The notes below the pieces were generated by a model that worked only from the letters and a program-made list of their open reading frames with translations, was not told where the DNA came from and did no database searches. Shown one piece after another: positions 60,740 through 64,000 of a stretch of 64,000 nucleotides of DNA. The stretch's first letter is position 1. Every line of letters begins with the position of its first letter. Made by a program: the position numbers and the translations under genes. The DNA is from Plazaster borealis (taxonomy: Eukaryota; Echinodermata; Asteroidea; Forcipulatida; Labidiasteridae), in assembly GCA_021014325.1 (NCBI GenBank), contig CM037472.1:5828001-5892000 (forward strand). Direction: 5' to 3'.

Positions 60740-61130
60740 AATTTTGATCATGTTTACATTAATCACTCTTGCCATAAATGTTTTTTGAAACAATGGAAAT
60801 CAGGTATTTGATTGCCCCCAAACCATTTCTTTGCCCCTCAAGTTGCGCATCCCCCCAAAAAGTTATAGACTACCAATAGGATGAACTACCAAGGGAAAGT
60901 GATGATAAATTTGAATGAAGGAAACTAGGATAGAATATGAACTAATAACTGTTTAATGTTCAAGAGTTTCCCTTACCTTTTATAAAGTAGAGAGCAGTTC
61001 ATTTACCAGACTCATTGTACATTGTTAGGAAGCTTGTCCACTGCAGGTCTCAGACCTTAACTTGGTTGATGATTAGATTTCTGTGGAGATGACAACCCTC
61101 AATCTATCAGGCAAACAATGAACACAATAA
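60740..61130 (-). repeat. Exon-module duplicate, partner of 46,140-46,530
   Basis: Shares GAACTACCAAGGGAAAGTGATGATAA, GTTTCCCTTACC, AGAGAGCAGTTCATTTACCAG and GGAAGCTTGTCCACTGCAGG with the 46.2-46.5 kb segment, in the same order and orientation. The large minisatellite and the pseudogene lie between the two copies. A T-run/G-run tract follows at 61,305-61,340. Confidence 0.55.
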
Positions 61131-61961
61131 AATAATATTCTTTATTCTTGATGCAATTATTATCATATTGTTCACATCCATCAAGTTACATAAATATTGT
61201 TAATTTTGCTTAGATACTTTTGGCAGTTGCAAAAAGATGTTAAATATGGAATTGCCCACTTGTATTTTTCACCAAGCCAATTACCGCCACGATTTCTTAA
61301 ACTTCATTTTTTTTTTTTTTTTTTTTTGGGGGGGGGGGGGAAGAATATTGTAACAATGGAGCTCTGACCATATGATGATCACTTGCAATGTCTACCTTAG
61401 TTATCACTTCACAGTTTCTTACTATTCCCTTTTAGAAGTAAGAAACTGAGGTCGAGCCCCCTTAACTTCTTGCAACAATGATGCAACCAACTGCCACAAT
61501 CTAATTGCACTGACAAAAAGCTTGCTAGGCTAGAATTCATTAACAACAAAAGGAAGAAAAGAATTAACATCCTGAAACTGAAAGGAAATAAAGAAGAATT
61601 CCAACTTGTACTAAAAACATCATTTTTCTGTGTTAGGACATGGATATTGACACAAGATGCATCCACATAAAACTATACCGATGGAAGAAGCATCAATTAT
61701 TACATCACCTAAGAAAACAAGAGACCAAAAATCAGATGAAGACAAGGAAATAGAGGATCTTCATAAAAGAAGGATCATACTCGGGGAATCGGAGCAAAAA
61801 CAGCAGCAGAAAAAAGTATGCAGTAACTAAAAACGGTCAGTAAAAAACATTGATAAAGAACCAGATGCACAAAACATGATCATATTCTTGGAATACTCCA
61901 AATAAGGGACCCAGAAGCACAAAGAAGCTGGAGTGCAAGAAAACAAGGATCAGCCACTTAA

Positions 61962-62305
61962 AGGGATTGTATACATTTGGTAATTGGAACCCATTGTTTG
62001 TTTCAATCCTATATAGTTGTAGATAAATACTATAAAACTAACCTGTAAAAATTTCAATTCAAAAGGTGGAAGTGTTTTTGAGATATTGCCAAAAATCTGG
62101 AGCGCTTGTGTCCATGCAGGAAGAATAATCTGCAATTGGAATACAATTTTTGGGGATAAAAAGTGATATATTTTTCCATAACTGCAGTACTTTAAAGTGA
62201 ACATTTTCTCAAAATGATACTATCAAAAGCTGCTGTACTTCTTACCAAGTAAGTTTTTAAATTGCCATTAATTTTCAGAGTCATTACCAAGTGTATACAA
62301 ACCCT
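61962..62305. mobile_element. TTAA-flanked miniature element inside the LINE
   Basis: A 344-bp element with TTAA at 61,958-61,961 and 62,306-62,309, ends AGGGATTGTATACATTTGG and CCAAGTGTATACAAACCCT. Its sequence differs from the 31,578 group but shares the AGGG...GGTAAT end design with the 3,867 element. Confidence 0.8.
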
Positions 62306-62561
62306 TTAAACATAAGGACAGGACTATAGTTCTGCTCTATGAGCAGAAATACTAGAGATCTGCTTAGACATCTACCAAGAGCTTTATAACAGTTCAACAA
62401 AACCAAAAGAAAACAAGAATGAGAATGCAGTTGACAAAGAACTACCTTGTATACTACAACAGAAGTAGAAGAGGCCATAAGACAAATAAAAGACAATAAA
62501 GCATCAGGACTCTATGAATTAACACCAGACATCATCAAACTAGGAGGAGAGGAGACAAGTT

Positions 62562-63257
62562 CAGCGCCGAAACTGGGGTAAAATATTAGGGGGGGCACAA
62601 GGGGGTGCCCCATTTTTTCTAAGGGGGCACTTGTTTCCGTTTGCATTTTTCTTAAACCTGCGCTGTTGTTATGCCATTTACTATTTTTGTAAGATAATCT
62701 GATGTGAGTGTAAAAACAAATACAATGTCTGCCTGTTAATGAAAACATAAATTTTAAAAACATTGAAATTATCACACTATTGGTGCCTTTTTTTGAACAA
62801 GTTGATTCACCATTCAAAACCATTCACTTTTGTGGTTTTGAATGATGTGATTACTGTGCATATGGTTGATTCCCTAAATGGTTTTGAATGGTGGTGCAGC
62901 TAATACACAGTCCTATTAGTTATATTAGCTTTTCAGTGGTGAATCAGTTTATGCACCATCTGAAACCATTCGGCTATGATAACACACACAGGTGTAGGGT
63001 ATGCACCATTCACCACTTGAATGGTTTTGAGCAGTAGTACAGCACTCAACACTGTTCAAATGGTAATGCCATGTTTGTACAATAGCAATGGAAACAAGTG
63101 AGAGTTGGAATTTTGAATGGTTTTGAATGGTCTGTCAGTAGGAGGTAGCTTACAAAACATAACATTTTACTCTGGTAATTTTTTAATCTCAAAAGTCAAG
63201 ATTTCAAGGGAGGGGGCACGGACATCAATTGGGGGGGGGGCACGTGCCCCCCACTTT
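62562..63257. mobile_element. Insertion in the LINE, hAT-like left end
   Basis: Interrupts the LINE between its GGEE(T) and FYSKHESMFDEL segments. It starts CAGCGCCGAAACTGGGG with G-runs (GGGGGGGCAC) and ends near a perfect GGGGGGCACGTGCCCCCC palindrome at about 63,233-63,251. The expected matching right terminus and target duplication are not seen, so the right edge is approximate. Confidence 0.45.
62810..63135. repeat. AATGGTTTTGAATGG-type degenerate repeats
   Basis: The word GAATGGTTTTGAATGG or its complement ACCATTCAAAACCATTC recurs about six times in both orientations within the insertion, so parts of it can fold back. Confidence 0.5.
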
Positions 63258-64000
63258 CTACTCCAAACACGAGAGCATGTTTGATGAACTAAGGAATATA
63301 GGAATCGATGAAGGATACATTCACATCTTGGTAGACATATACAGAGATGACAATGCCGAAATACATATAAACAACATTGTCTCAAAAGAAGTGAGGATAG
63401 AAAGAAGCTTTAGACAAGGGGGCACACTATCAGCAAAGATCTTCACAGCAGCACTGGAGGAAGTGTTCAAGAAGTCCAATTTAGAGGAGAAGGGTATAAC
63501 ATAGAAGGGGAACAACTAACAAACCTCAGATTTGCAGACGAGTAGTTCTGATAACAACATCAGTAAAAGATACAGTGGTCCAACTAAGCAGCTTGAGCAA
63601 TGTAAGTAAACAGGCTGGGTTACAAATGCACAAGGGTAAAACAAAGTTCATAACCAACTTGAAACATCGGAAATAATAACAATAGATAATCACCAGCTAG
63701 AGAAAGTGGACAACTACCAATACCTCGGTCAAACACTTAAAATGGAGGCTACTACAAAAGAAGAAAAAATGAGTCTAGGATCATGGTAGCCTTTAGTCAA
63801 GGCGCACCGCGGCACCCCAGCCCAGATATCACGCACGACAAAAGACTAGCGCGAGCGGCGATGCGCCTTTACCAACTTGTTTTGGGGCTTTGTTTTTCTT
63901 TACTTTTTGCTACCGATTTTGGTAGGAGAAATTTAATGCATAATGCATTAGCGTGATGACTTGTTGGCCAATAAGAAGACACAATTACTTGCAAGACGTC

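Larger units (their letters stand above)
61680..63785 (+). pseudogene. Non-LTR retrotransposon remnant (RTE-like), split by two insertions
   Basis: Pieces in order: a linker with DEDKEIEDLHKRR (about 61,735-61,780); after the TTAA element, EICLDIYQELYNSS and EVEEAIRQIKDNKASG followed by LTPDIIKLGGEE (62,345-62,555); after a second insertion, GYIHILVDIYRDDNAEIH, FRQGGTLSAKIFTAALEEVF and LRFADE (63,310-63,545), then VDNYQYLGQTLKME (63,700-63,745). RQGG replaces RQGD and FADE followed by TAG replaces FADD, so the polymerase is dead. Motif style fits RTE-like LINEs; clade assignment is tentative. No endonuclease domain is visible. Confidence 0.65.

Overview
This is eukaryotic, animal nuclear DNA: intron-containing genes with GT-AG junctions, TTAGGG tracts, and dense non-coding repeats (TTAA-flanked and hAT-like miniature transposons, tRNA-derived elements, LINE fragments). 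The repeat styles, for example the TTAA-flanked family beginning AGGCACTG and the recurrent AGGCCTA words, resemble echinoderm genomes, most likely a sea star. That assignment is inference from recalled repeat style, not proof.

Left third (1-21.6 kb): a tandem array of four near-identical minus-strand protein-kinase-like genes (A, cut by the window edge; B; C; D). Each can be assembled from three coding exons whose split codons match, plus a probable 5' non-coding exon, to give about 408 residues: a short basic N-terminus, a Ser/Pro-rich linker and a compact kinase domain with an HQD catalytic loop and a DLG motif. The spacers are homologous. The B-C spacer holds extra gene-less spacer units joined at visible breakpoints. 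Because the paralogous spacers and introns align, filled and empty sites can be compared, which exposes three insertion types: a TTAA-target element, an 8-bp-target hAT-like element and a tRNA-derived element.

Middle (21.6-47 kb): mostly transposon-derived or unrecognised DNA. It holds miniature inverted-repeat elements, LINE 3'-end remnants at 27.3 and 30.7 kb, isolated exon-like segments on the plus strand at 31.0-32.6 kb, and a 2.2-kb element with perfect 80-bp inverted repeats and a broken gag-like reading frame (DIRS-like). It also holds a 3-kb AT-rich element with 13-bp inverted ends, a pair of tRNA-like sequences, a 1.9-kb minisatellite of 47-bp units, and a 632-bp inverted-repeat element with an ATAT target duplication.

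Right third (47-64 kb): an 8.4-kb G-rich, T-poor minisatellite of about 15-bp units with higher-order repeats. It ends directly against a decayed copy of a multicopy invertebrate protein family (55.4-56.3 kb). A tandem set of small exon-like modules follows (58.5-61.1 kb, with one related copy left of the minisatellite at 46.4 kb). The window closes with a non-LTR retrotransposon split by a TTAA element and a second insertion.

Very long open frames at 40-42 kb and 47-55 kb are consequences of stop-free repeat units and are not annotated as genes. The only apparently intact genes here are the kinases.
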